Shown piece after piece: positions 7,601 to 16,144 of a stretch of DNA of 64,000 nucleotides. The DNA is taken from positions 405,039-469,038 of the forward strand of contig NZ_QAJL01000002.1 in assembly GCF_003852525.1 (NCBI RefSeq), given 5' to 3'. Positions within the stretch are counted from its first letter, which is position 1. The number at the start of each line of letters is the position of its first letter. A program made the position numbers and the translations under genes. Under the pieces are notes generated by a model that saw only the letters and a program-made list of their open reading frames with translations, did not search any database and had not been told where the DNA came from. This stretch comes from Pedobacter sp. KBW06. Its GTDB lineage: Bacteria > Bacteroidota > Bacteroidia > Sphingobacteriales > Sphingobacteriaceae.

Positions 7601-10600
7601 TTAGAAATTAACATTTAAACCAAAAGTGTAAGTCCTGGAACTTGGATAGTCAAACTTGGCCTCTCCATCACTATCTTCCGGATCGAAACCCTTCCATTTT
7701 GTCCAGGTAAGCAGGTTACTGCCCTGCACAAATACATTTACCCCACTGATAAACTTCGTACCGGCAAGTAAGGATTTGGGCAGTGCATAACTCAGGTTCA
7801 CATTCCTCAGGCGGAGGTAAGAAGCATTCTGGATGTCTTTGGAAGAAAAGCTCCTTGCGGCATCGTATCTTGGCAGAATGGCATTATCGCCCTCTTTTTT
7901 CCATCGGTTGTTTAACATCCGGACAGACTGTCCGCTCGTTCCGAAATCAGGATTCTCATTGTAATAATCTTCGTTATTGTACCTGAATACATTATTGGCA
8001 AAGCTAAACAGGGCCGACAAATTGAATCCTTTATAATTCAATGAGGTATTGAATCCCCCGGTAAATGGTGGATACAGGCTTCCAAATTCAGCAACACTCA
8101 TCGTGGCTGCATTATAATTTGTAGTCACATTTCCATTTTGGTCATAGTACAGGGGATCGCCGTTTTTGGGATCAACTCCTGCCCATTTGGGTGCATAATG
8201 AGAACCATAAGGCAAACCTTCCCTAACAATCTCGGAGTCTCCCTGTTCAAAACCTTCAGATCCGGCCAGAGAAAGCACCTTATTTTGATTATAAGCAAAG
8301 TTTAAGCCTACATTCCATTTCAGCTGATCAGTTCTGATCAGGTCCAGGCCCAAAGCCACTTCAATTCCACGGTTCCTCATTGAACCTGCATTTAAAGGCA
8401 GGGCACTTACTCCTGAGGTCAGAGATACCGGAAGGTCCAGGAACAGGTTTTCCGTTTTCTTATAATACACATCGGTTACCAGGTGGATTCTATTGTCTAA
8501 AAAGTCCAGGTCGAAACCGATGTTTAAATCTTTTGCATACTCCCAGTCGTAATTCACACTTCCATAAGCAGTCGGATAGATTCCGCTCTGCCCACCGTAT
8601 GAAGTGGTCGAATAAGCCGAAAGGTAGGTGAAATTACCAGGAAAAGGACTCGCTGTTGTACCATAGCTGACACGGAGTTTCAGGTCATTAATCAGTTCTG
8701 AACCCGCAAGGAAATTTTCCTTTTTCAGGTTCCAGGCTGCACCCATGGAATAAAACCCATGCCATCTGTTTTTCTTTGGTAAAGTAGAAGAACCATCATA
8801 GCGGTAACTGGCGTTCAGGGTATAACGGTCGTTAAAGGTATAACGTCCCAAAGCGATGTAAGAGATCAAAGCATTTCTTGTTCTTCCTCCGCTAAATTCC
8901 GGAATAAAAGAATTTTCTGCAGATCCCGGGGTTCCTCCTGCCGGTGTTTCCGGCAAACGGGGATCAATTCCGAAAGCTTTATATCCAAAACCTCTGCGGT
9001 GTTGTTTGGTGATTTCATAAAGCCCGGTCAGCTCAAAACTGTGCTTCCCCAGTATCTTTGCATAGGTCAATCCCGAGGTAGAGATCATTGAGAAGTTTCT
9101 TTGCAGGTTCTCCCCAAAACTTCCTTTTTCTCCGTTCTCCTGAGCTCCGGAATAAGAGTCGGGCCGGACAAAATGTTCTGAGGTCGTTTCCCTGAAATCA
9201 ATTCCAAACCTGGTTTTTGCAGTCAGGTCATCTGTAATTTTATAACTCAAAGCACCACTCAGAATTGTCTTATACTGGTTGTTTTTATTAGTTGTATTTA
9301 ACAACCGCTCTAATGCTTTACTTCCCTCACGCTGATCATAGATTTCATATTCGTCCGAATTACCGTTATGAATCAATGTCCCGTCCGGGGCATAAGGATA
9401 CTCATAAGGCAAGGCATAATAGACTGCCGACAAAGGGTTCTTCCCACTCGACTGCCCCTCATTCTCAATCATACTCGATTCCGAATATCCGAGACTGGTA
9501 TTGATGCTTCCTGAAAGCTTCCCTGCATTAAAATCTACATTGTTCCGCAATGAATAACGCTCTAAGCCCGAACGCACAGCAATTCCGTCCTGTTTATAAT
9601 AATTCAGGGAGCTGTAAAAGCGTACATTCTCATTTCCGCCACTGGCATCGACCTGTTGTTCTGTAAACTTTCCTGTTCTGAAAAAGATGTCTTTCCAATT
9701 GGCATTGATCTTTCCAATACTGTCCAGGATGGCATCAGCCCTGCGTTGTTCCTGTGGGGTTTTATCCGCATAGTCCGGATTCTTTTTAGAAAACTCCCAG
9801 CCCGGGCCAATCTCTGCCCCGGTTTCCAGGCCAATCTCTTCTTCAAACTGTAATCGCTGAGTGGTATTCATCATATTAAACTTCGGAGAAGTCAGTTTCG
9901 ACAATCCATACTGTGATTTATAATTGAACTGCACCTTTCCTGATTTTCCCTTTTTGGTCGTGATGACGATCACTCCGTTCGCACCCCTGGCACCATATTG
10001 CGCTTTTGAGGTGGCATCCTTTAATACCGTCACACTTTCAAAATCGGAAGGATTCAGCGTTTGAAAATAGGAATCTTCCACAGGGATCCCGTCCAATACA
10101 TATAATGGGGCGGTATTCCCGCTGATCGTTCCGATCCCCCTCAGGATAACCTTAGAACTTGCACCCGGCTGGCCGGAGCCCGAAGAAACCTGCAGACCGG
10201 AAACCCGGCCCTGCAATACCTGATCAAAGGTAGACAATGAAGTTTGGGCAAGGTCTTTCCCACTTACTACCGCAGAAGAACTTGCCGATTGCTGCCTGTT
10301 GTAACTCGTATACCCTGTTACCGTAACTTCCTGTAAATTCTGACTATCAGCTTTCAGTTCTATATTAACCGAGGTTCTGCCGCCGAGATTGACCACTTGT
10401 CTGGCATATCCGATAAATGAAAATTCCAGACTGGCATTCCCATCAGGCACCCTGATCGAATAAGCACCATTCGCATCTGTAATTGTTGCGATGGACAGGC
10501 CGGTTACTTTTACCGAAACACCCGGCAAAGGCAATCCTGCATCATCAAGTACTTTTCCCGTAACGACGATGTCTTTTTTATCCGCCGGAGCAGCTGTAGG

Positions 10601-10909
10601 GTACAGCACCACGAGGTTGTTCTCTTTCAATGCATAGCTCAGCCTGCTATCTTTCAGAATCAGCCGCATCGCCTCCTCCAGCGAGGCTTCCCTGATGTCG
10701 AGCGCATTCCGTTGAGCCGGCATTGCCGTATTGCTGTATACAAAACGATAGTCGGTTTGCCGTTCCACCGCTTTCAGCAACTCCTTTATGCTGCTTTCTT
10801 TCATTTTAATGGTGATTCTTTGCTGTGCAAAACCTGCAGCAGAAACCTGCATACACAGGAGCAGCAGCACAAAACCCGTAATTTTCATACTCAGTAATAC
10901 TCTTCTCAT
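7601..10909 (-). CDS. SusC/RagA TonB-dependent transporter with N-terminal STN domain
   Basis: 1102 residues: a signal peptide (about 1-28), an STN domain (about 30-105, FVYSNTAMPA to YALKENNLVVLY), a carboxypeptidase-regulatory-like domain (VTGKVLDDAGLPLPGVSV), a plug with LQGRVSGLQV and LRGIGTISG, then a 22-strand-type barrel ending in FGLNVNF. The STN domain in this family relays ligand occupancy to a FecR anti-sigma factor, and fecR and sigma genes lie immediately upstream. It is predicted to import the products of a surface-bound polymer together with the SusD partner. Confidence 0.92.
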   Translation of the reverse strand: MRRVLLSMKITGFVLLLLCMQVSAAGFAQQRITIKMKESSIKELLKAVERQTDYRFVYSNTAMPAQRNALDIREASLEEAMRLILKDSRLSYALKENNLVVLYPTAAPADKKDIVVTGKVLDDAGLPLPGVSVKVTGLSIATITDANGAYSIRVPDGNASLEFSFIGYARQVVNLGGRTSVNIELKADSQNLQEVTVTGYTSYNRQQSASSSAVVSGKDLAQTSLSTFDQVLQGRVSGLQVSSGSGQPGASSKVILRGIGTISGNTAPLYVLDGIPVEDSYFQTLNPSDFESVTVLKDATSKAQYGARGANGVIVITTKKGKSGKVQFNYKSQYGLSKLTSPKFNMMNTTQRLQFEEEIGLETGAEIGPGWEFSKKNPDYADKTPQEQRRADAILDSIGKINANWKDIFFRTGKFTEQQVDASGGNENVRFYSSLNYYKQDGIAVRSGLERYSLRNNVDFNAGKLSGSINTSLGYSESSMIENEGQSSGKNPLSAVYYALPYEYPYAPDGTLIHNGNSDEYEIYDQREGSKALERLLNTTNKNNQYKTILSGALSYKITDDLTAKTRFGIDFRETTSEHFVRPDSYSGAQENGEKGSFGENLQRNFSMISTSGLTYAKILGKHSFELTGLYEITKQHRRGFGYKAFGIDPRLPETPAGGTPGSAENSFIPEFSGGRTRNALISYIALGRYTFNDRYTLNASYRYDGSSTLPKKNRWHGFYSMGAAWNLKKENFLAGSELINDLKLRVSYGTTASPFPGNFTYLSAYSTTSYGGQSGIYPTAYGSVNYDWEYAKDLNIGFDLDFLDNRIHLVTDVYYKKTENLFLDLPVSLTSGVSALPLNAGSMRNRGIEVALGLDLIRTDQLKWNVGLNFAYNQNKVLSLAGSEGFEQGDSEIVREGLPYGSHYAPKWAGVDPKNGDPLYYDQNGNVTTNYNAATMSVAEFGSLYPPFTGGFNTSLNYKGFNLSALFSFANNVFRYNNEDYYNENPDFGTSGQSVRMLNNRWKKEGDNAILPRYDAARSFSSKDIQNASYLRLRNVNLSYALPKSLLAGTKFISGVNVFVQGSNLLTWTKWKGFDPEDSDGEAKFDYPSSRTYTFGLNVNF

Positions 10910-10919
10910 ATCTGTTTAG

Positions 10920-10943
10920 TTTGGTGGTTTAATTTGGTGGTTT
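10920..10943. repeat. Direct repeat in the fecR-susC spacer
   Basis: TTTGGTGGTTT occurs at 10920-10930 and again at 10933-10943, with 2 bp between copies. On the coding (minus) strand this places two AAACCACCAAA units just before the susC start at 10909, in its untranslated leader. Role unknown. Confidence 0.6.
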
Positions 10944-10971
10944 GGTTCATTTGTATGACCCCGGATCAGGG

Positions 10972-12093
10972 CTATTTTTTGATATAAATTTGATCTCCTT
11001 TCACTTCAAAACGAAAAGGATAGGACAACTGCAGGGCCTCCAGTGTTTTCAAAATGGTTTCATTTTCAAAGACTCCCGAATACCTGTAATTTTTGACTTC
11101 TTCTCCGGCAATGCTGATCTTTATGCCATACCATTCCTGAAGCCTCTGTGCAATGACAGCAAGCGGCAGGTTATCGATGTCCAGGCGTTTCCGGACCCAG
11201 GCAATTTCCTCAGGCACCGGATCCGCTGCATGTTGCTTCAGCTCAGAGAGGCGGTATTCAGCAGCCCGCTTTGAAAGGGGCATTTTTACCGGGGAGTTGA
11301 GGCTCAGCAGTTTCTGATTGGGCTTCAACAGAACAACATAACCGGGATACTTCCTGGAGGCGACCTGTACCATTCCCTGAATAAGGGCGGTCTCCATCAT
11401 GCCCGAATCGGCATAGGCTTTCACATTGAAAGTCGTTCCCAAAACTTTAATGTCATTAAAAGCAGTATGTACCACAAAAGGATGGGCTGCATCGTGCTTT
11501 ACATCAAAGAAAGCAGCGCCCTGGAGCCATACTTCTCTCTTAGCCGTATTAAAACCTTCTCCCAAGCGAATGGAGCTCTCTTTCCCCATGGTAATTACAG
11601 AGCCATCCTTCAGGATAATCGTCTTGCGCAAGGCTTTACCAGAAGAAAACGAGGTCCATGAAGGCGCTTCTCCGGCCTTAAAAAAAACAGGCCCGGAGAA
11701 GTATAGAAAACTGACCGCGATCAGAATGGCTGCCGCAGCGCCGCCAAGGTAAAAATACCAGCCTGTTTTCCGGGCTTCAGGGCTCCTTTCCGGCAGTTCT
11801 TCTTCTCTGAAAGAGATTTCAGGTTTGAGCGCTATGGCCGACTGAAAAGCCTCCTGCTGTGTCAGACCAGACCCTAATGCCTTCAATTGCTCTATTCTGC
11901 TGCCTTGTTTTACATTCAGAATGGCTACGATTCTTTCCGCTTCTGCGAAATCTTCTTTTCTATCCGGATATTTTGCCATCCATTCCTTCCAAAGGATTTG
12001 ATGTTCCAGACTTGCACCGAGACAATATTCCTGAAATGATTCATTACAAATCAATTCTTCCACGTCAAAATCGTTGTCAGGCATCTGTATCAT
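10972..12093 (-). CDS. FecR-family anti-sigma factor
   Basis: 373 residues. An N-terminal cytoplasmic helical region binds sigma, a single membrane segment lies around 132-150 (YFYLGGAAAAILIAVSFLYF), and a periplasmic FecR domain follows (KTIILKDGSVITMGKESSI, VWLQGAAFFDVKHD, KVLGTTFNVKAY). The C-terminal domain is of DUF4974 type (LPLAVIAQRLQEWYGIKISI), which contacts the STN domain of the receptor. It lies 75 bp after the ECF sigma gene and 62 bp before the STN-SusC gene. The start may be the ATG three codons later. Confidence 0.93.
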   Translation of the reverse strand: MIQMPDNDFDVEELICNESFQEYCLGASLEHQILWKEWMAKYPDRKEDFAEAERIVAILNVKQGSRIEQLKALGSGLTQQEAFQSAIALKPEISFREEELPERSPEARKTGWYFYLGGAAAAILIAVSFLYFSGPVFFKAGEAPSWTSFSSGKALRKTIILKDGSVITMGKESSIRLGEGFNTAKREVWLQGAAFFDVKHDAAHPFVVHTAFNDIKVLGTTFNVKAYADSGMMETALIQGMVQVASRKYPGYVVLLKPNQKLLSLNSPVKMPLSKRAAEYRLSELKQHAADPVPEEIAWVRKRLDIDNLPLAVIAQRLQEWYGIKISIAGEEVKNYRYSGVFENETILKTLEALQLSYPFRFEVKGDQIYIKK

Positions 12094-12168
12094 AAGCAGG
12101 TTTTAATATACAGACGGAGAAATGGGACCCATTTCCTAAGAAAATTTAAAGTTTATTTACCAACCCGG

Positions 12169-12720
12169 CTATTTCAGCAATTTCCGAAGCACTTTGATCG
12201 CATCGTAAATGGTATTATAGGCCGTTTTTACGGTCTGTGCTGTTCTTTCTGAGATCTGTTCATAGCTCAACCCTTCAAAAAATTTAAGCTGAATCAGTTC
12301 CATTTGACGGGGAGTCAACTGGCGAATGGCAATTTTAAGCTTTTCCTTCAGGTCGTCATCCTGCTGAATGTTAATCAGCACCTGTTCATAGGAAAGCTCA
12401 TTCCATTCTTCTTCAGCCAGCATCTTGCTCAGGGCCGCATTTGTTTTATTGAGGTATGACAACTGGTCCATCATACAATGACGAAGGGAGGCCATCAGAT
12501 AGGCCCTGACGTTTTCCACCGGATGGAGGCGTTCCCGCTTATCCCAGATATTTAAGAAAATCTGATTGACACAATCCTTAACGAGTTCATCATCGGCATT
12601 GATCTTCAGTCCGGAACGGATAAGCTGGAAATACTGACGGTTGTACAGTTCAAACAGAGCCTGTTTATCCCCGAGGCGCATTTGTTCCCAATAATTGTGA
12701 TCATCTTCGCCTAAGCCCAT
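12169..12720 (-). CDS. ECF RNA polymerase sigma factor
   Basis: 183 residues with sigma-70 region 2 (ELYNRQYFQLIRSG, DCVNQIFLNIWDKRERL) and region 4 (LTPRQMELIQLKFFEGLSYEQISERT). This is the size and pattern of the Bacteroidota SusC-linked ECF sigma factors. It is the first gene of a minus-strand run with fecR, STN-susC, susD, iaaA and cphB. It is expected to be released by FecR when the transporter binds ligand, and then to activate the susC promoter. Confidence 0.93.
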   Translation of the reverse strand: MGLGEDDHNYWEQMRLGDKQALFELYNRQYFQLIRSGLKINADDELVKDCVNQIFLNIWDKRERLHPVENVRAYLMASLRHCMMDQLSYLNKTNAALSKMLAEEEWNELSYEQVLINIQQDDDLKEKLKIAIRQLTPRQMELIQLKFFEGLSYEQISERTAQTVKTAYNTIYDAIKVLRKLLK

Positions 12721-12759
12721 ATTCAGGGATGAATATAGGAATTTCCAGAGAAAAAGGGA

Positions 12760-13482
12760 TTAAAAATCCAAAGGTCCCAGACGTCTCATGTTCTTCATGA
12801 TCAGGTATTGGCGGTGACGGATATAGGGGGTTGCATTTTTCGGCGACCATCGTCTTGGGTTAGGGAAGCAGGAAGCAATCAGTGCGGCCTGTGCCCGGCT
12901 TAACTTCGTACAGGATTTGCCATAGTAGGCCTGTGAAGCCGCTTCTGCACCATAAATTCCATCCCCCATTTCAATTACGTTGAGGTAAACCTCCAGAATG
13001 CGTTCTTTACTCCAGAAGATTTCGATCAGCAGCGTGAAATAGGCTTCAAAACCTTTGCGGATCCAGGAGCGTCCCGGCCATAGAAATACGTTTTTTGCCG
13101 TTTGCTGGGAGATGGTGCTTCCCCCTTTTATCTTTTTACCTTTTTTATTCGTCTCAAAAGCCTTTTCTATCGCCTTCACATCAAAGCCGATGTGTTTCAG
13201 AAAGAGCTGATCTTCGGCAGATACCGCCGCCCGTTTCATATTATCGGACATATCGTCGAAGTCCACCCATTTCTTTTCCATCTTTGAGGGCTTATCTTCT
13301 GAACTTCGTTCGATATTTCTCTGGATCATCAACAGGGTGATGGGCGGGTTTACAAAACGATAGAACAACACCCAAAGTATGGTCACCATCAAAAACCAAA
13401 GAAAGACCCTGGTCAGGATGCCGGTGATTTTTTTCAGTAAAGGAGATTTTGCTTTAGCGGGTGTGCGTCGTTTTGTTGCCAT
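12760..13482 (-). CDS. mtgA: Monofunctional peptidoglycan glycosyltransferase
   Basis: 240 residues with one N-terminal membrane anchor (about 24-46) and a GT51 domain: AVSAEDQLFLKHIGFD with the catalytic Glu, GGSTISQQTAKNVFLW, and KERILEVYLNVIEMGDGIYGAEAAS. It polymerises lipid II into glycan strands at the periplasmic face. No transpeptidase domain is present, so it is the monofunctional type. It lies upstream of a terminator and is not obviously part of the sigma-factor operon. Confidence 0.93.
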   Translation of the reverse strand: MATKRRTPAKAKSPLLKKITGILTRVFLWFLMVTILWVLFYRFVNPPITLLMIQRNIERSSEDKPSKMEKKWVDFDDMSDNMKRAAVSAEDQLFLKHIGFDVKAIEKAFETNKKGKKIKGGSTISQQTAKNVFLWPGRSWIRKGFEAYFTLLIEIFWSKERILEVYLNVIEMGDGIYGAEAASQAYYGKSCTKLSRAQAALIASCFPNPRRWSPKNATPYIRHRQYLIMKNMRRLGPLDF

Positions 13483-13541
13483 TGCCTCAAAGGTAAGAAG
13501 ATTGCGGAATACCCGATTGAGGGACGGGCAAAAAAAGCAAT

Positions 13542-13576
13542 AAAAAAAGGGCTCTGATGAATCAGAACCCTTTTTT
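13542..13576 (-). terminator. Intrinsic terminator of the rpsF-rpsR-rplI operon
   Basis: AAGGGCTCTGAT and ATCAGAACCCTT form a long, nearly perfect stem with a 2-nt apical gap, flanked by A and T runs. It lies 17 bp after the rplI stop and can work in both directions. Confidence 0.85.
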
Positions 13577-13593
13577 ATGTCATGTAGAAAAGA

Positions 13594-14037
13594 TTACTCA
13601 GCTACAACTTCGAAAGGAACTTTAACTTTCACTTCTTTGTGTAAGTTTAAGTTGGCTACATATTCACCAACAAATTTAGGTTCAGTTTCGAAAGTGATAC
13701 GGCGACGGTCAACATCAAAACCTTGTTGTTTCAATGCGTCAGAGATCATAATGGTATTTACAGCACCAAAAATCTTTCCTGTTTCACCAGCTTTAGCACC
13801 GATAGTTAACTTCACATCTACTAAACGTGCAGCGATACCATCAGCATCTTTCTTAATTTTATCTTGTTTGAAAGCAGCTTGTTTCAAGTTTTCTGCTAAA
13901 ACTTTTTTCGCTGAAGGAGTAGCCAACTGAGCAAATCCTTGTGGGATTAAGTAGTTACGACCGTATCCTGGCTTTACATTAACGATATCATCTTTTTCCC
14001 CTAGGGATTTGATATCTTGTTTTAAAATAATTTCCAT
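13594..14037 (-). CDS. rplI: 50S ribosomal protein L9
   Basis: 147 residues starting MEIILKQDIKSLGEKDDIVNVKPGYGRNYLIPQGFA, the conserved N-domain of L9, joined by a helix to the C-terminal domain (VDRRRITF). Full length for the family. It is the third gene of the rpsF-rpsR-rplI operon, 10 bp after rpsR, and is followed by a strong terminator. Confidence 0.97.
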   Translation of the reverse strand: MEIILKQDIKSLGEKDDIVNVKPGYGRNYLIPQGFAQLATPSAKKVLAENLKQAAFKQDKIKKDADGIAARLVDVKLTIGAKAGETGKIFGAVNTIMISDALKQQGFDVDRRRITFETEPKFVGEYVANLNLHKEVKVKVPFEVVAE

Positions 14038-14047
14038 TTTTCAGCTC

Positions 14048-14311
14048 CTATTTTAATTGGTCAGCAACGAAAGGTAACAAACCAATGTGACGTGAACGTT
14101 TTACCGCCTGAGCCACTTTGCGTTGGAATTTCAATGAAGTACCGGTTAGACGGCGAGGTAAAATTTTACCTTGATCATTGATGAACTTTAACAAAAAGTT
14201 TGCGTCTTTGTAATCAATATATTTAATACCATTCTTTTTGAAACGGCAATATTTTTTTCTGTTATCGTCCACTTTTGGAGCGGTAACATATTGTATTTGA
14301 TCTTTAGCCAT
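14048..14311 (-). CDS. rpsR: 30S ribosomal protein S18
   Basis: 87 residues with the S18 core [34 protein letters not shown] and [13 protein letters not shown]. Its start codon shares a base with the rpsF stop codon (1-bp overlap at 14311), so translation is probably coupled. S18 pairs with S6 on the 30S platform. Confidence 0.97.
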   Translation of the reverse strand: MAKDQIQYVTAPKVDDNRKKYCRFKKNGIKYIDYKDANFLLKFINDQGKILPRRLTGTSLKFQRKVAQAVKRSRHIGLLPFVADQLK

Positions 14312-14673
14312 TATCCTGCAACCTCCTCTTTCTTAGGTTTTTTGTTAAAAGCACCACTGCGTTTCTTCTCATTATACGCAACCGCATGACGATCTAATCT
14401 AATGGTAAGGAAACGTAGAACACGCTCATCACGTTTTAGTTCTAATTCCAATTTACTTACTAATTCACCTGAAGATTTATACTCTGTAAGGTGGAAGAAT
14501 CCGCTTGCTTTTTTCTCAATCGGATACGCTAATTTTCTCAAACCCCAATTGTCCTCTTGAACAATTTCGGCTCCGCTATCAGTGATGATTTTGCTGAATT
14601 TGGCTAATGCCTCTTTCGCAACCTCTTCTGATAACAACGGGGTTAGAACGATAACAGTTTCGTACTGATTCAT
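14311..14673 (-). CDS. rpsF: 30S ribosomal protein S6
   Basis: 120 residues with the S6 fold signatures [37 protein letters not shown] and [14 protein letters not shown]. It is the first gene of the operon with rpsR and rplI. No ssb or priB gene lies between rpsF and rpsR; the ssb in this window is elsewhere (24901-25242). A near-consensus promoter and a short leader hairpin precede it. Confidence 0.97.
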   Translation of the reverse strand: MNQYETVIVLTPLLSEEVAKEALAKFSKIITDSGAEIVQEDNWGLRKLAYPIEKKASGFFHLTEYKSSGELVSKLELELKRDERVLRFLTIRLDRHAVAYNEKKRSGAFNKKPKKEEVAG

Positions 14674-14699
14674 TGTTATGATTAATTTATGTTTATTTA

Positions 14700-14714
14700 C
14701 CGCACAAAATGCGG
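14700..14714 (-). promoter_or_regulatory. Hairpin at the 5' end of the rpsF leader
   Basis: On the minus strand CCGCA, a 5-nt loop and TGCGG form a small stem at the predicted transcript start. Leaders of rpsF in several phyla bind the S6:S18 complex through a CCG-containing structure. The CCG-rich hairpin here is compatible with that but is too short to assign firmly. Confidence 0.3.
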
Positions 14715-14719
14715 GGCTG

Positions 14720-14750
14720 CAAATGTAGCAATAAAATATTAAAAATCAAA
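14720..14750 (-). promoter_or_regulatory. rpsF promoter, near-perfect Bacteroidota consensus
   Basis: On the minus strand TTTG (14750-14747), exactly 19 bp, then TACATTTG (14727-14720). This matches TTTG-N19-TAnnTTTG in every fixed position. Transcription should start near 14713, giving a leader of about 40 nt. Confidence 0.75.
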
Positions 14751-14754
14751 TGAT

Positions 14755-16002
14755 TTAGTGTTTACCAAACAGATAGTTAACGCCAAGTCTGAATTGTTGC
14801 TTATCTGCATTGAATAAGGCGTAGTTCGTAATGGCTGCAGGCATGCTATAACCAATAGAAAGTTCTATCTTTTTATTCAGGACCACTCCGGCAGATACCG
14901 GAAAGCTCGCATAGAAAGTCTCCAGGTCTAAGAGGTCATTGGGATCATTCGTCTTCACAGTTTCCACTCCTGTATAAAAATTCTTCGAATACCGGGTGGA
15001 TTTCTGATTGCTGTAACGCGAGAAATTGAAACCAACACCACCGCCGATAAATACTTTAAAGTCGGCAGCATTATAGAGGTGATAGATCACCTGTGGATTG
15101 ATCAGCACGCCTGCCTGGTCAAACGATAGTGAAACAGCAGGGCTGGAAATTTTATTTTTACCCGTCATTACGGCCAGTTCCACCCTAAATAACAGGCGGC
15201 GGATGGCAGGATTGGCAAAGAAGTCTATTCCCGTGGCAATTGTAGGGCCGAAAGAAAGTTTGGAACCCGCATCCGGTCCGGCCAGGACATGTGCCCCGCT
15301 AAAACCAATGGAACCTGCATTGATTCCTGCGCCGGCGAAAAACCTTGTTTTTGGAAATTTAGATTTCTCCAGCTGCTGGCCATTGATCAACTCCACGATC
15401 TTTAAGAGATCCTCACGTGTATAGTTTAAGCGGCCTAAGCGGCTTTCCAGCCTTTCCGTATATTTACCATGCTTTCTTAAAACCGCCATCAGCTGACGGG
15501 CATATTTGGCATTGGTAAGCACCACTCCAGACTCACCGGCTTTCATATAAAGCTGTCGGATCAGCTCCTGAGGTTCCTGTTCCCCTTTATCCAGGATGTA
15601 ATACCTCCTTTTAACCTGATCTTCATAATTAAAGAAGCTCAGCTGCTGACCTTCCTGAATCACCTGAAGGAATACAGGTTCTCTTTTGGAACCCGTATCT
15701 ACGATTTCAGTCAGTTTGGTCATGTCATCTGTGCCTAAACTGATGTTTACGACATGTCTTTGATAACTGACGATCTCATCGATACCAAAGCCGGCACAAT
15801 CTTTAAGCGTATAGGTTTTTGGACTGGCATTCGCCTCCTGTTTGAAAACGATGGCAACAGGATTATTTTTATCTTCTCTATAATCAAGATATCCTTTTAA
15901 AGTATCTTTTGAATTGGTCAGTACATATCCTTTATGGAAATTGGATTGGGCAAAACCGAACATCGGCAAGGTCAAAATCAGACCGGCTAGAAAGCGCTTC
16001 AT
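14755..16002 (-). CDS. Putative outer-membrane beta-barrel protein
   Basis: 415 residues with a signal peptide (about 1-18, ending FGFAQ). The first half, to about residue 210, is soluble mixed sequence beginning GYVLTNSKDTLKGYLDYR, a pattern recurrent in Bacteroidota exported proteins. The second half alternates aromatic and polar residues (FFAGAGINAGSIGFSG, YHLYNAADFKVFIGGGVGFNFSRY) and ends in FRLGVNYLFGKH, as expected for a porin-like barrel. No enzyme motif is seen. Transcribed alone, divergent from dnaX. Function unknown. Confidence 0.7.
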   Translation of the reverse strand: MKRFLAGLILTLPMFGFAQSNFHKGYVLTNSKDTLKGYLDYREDKNNPVAIVFKQEANASPKTYTLKDCAGFGIDEIVSYQRHVVNISLGTDDMTKLTEIVDTGSKREPVFLQVIQEGQQLSFFNYEDQVKRRYYILDKGEQEPQELIRQLYMKAGESGVVLTNAKYARQLMAVLRKHGKYTERLESRLGRLNYTREDLLKIVELINGQQLEKSKFPKTRFFAGAGINAGSIGFSGAHVLAGPDAGSKLSFGPTIATGIDFFANPAIRRLLFRVELAVMTGKNKISSPAVSLSFDQAGVLINPQVIYHLYNAADFKVFIGGGVGFNFSRYSNQKSTRYSKNFYTGVETVKTNDPNDLLDLETFYASFPVSAGVVLNKKIELSIGYSMPAAITNYALFNADKQQFRLGVNYLFGKH

Positions 16003-16144
16003 AAATTGAGTTTATATTTATGCGCAAATCTAAACTAAAATGTCAGTTTTGGAAAAGTATAAAAAGGTCCTGATTTCATTACCGTCATTTTATTTTCCCA
16101 CAAATCTCTTCTGCTCCATAAAAAATTTATAATTTCGTTGCCGA

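Noticed and set aside
7783..9853. Several 65-83-codon ORFs on the plus strand inside the STN-SusC gene
   Set aside because: They are antisense shadows of a conserved 1102-codon gene and show no protein features of their own.
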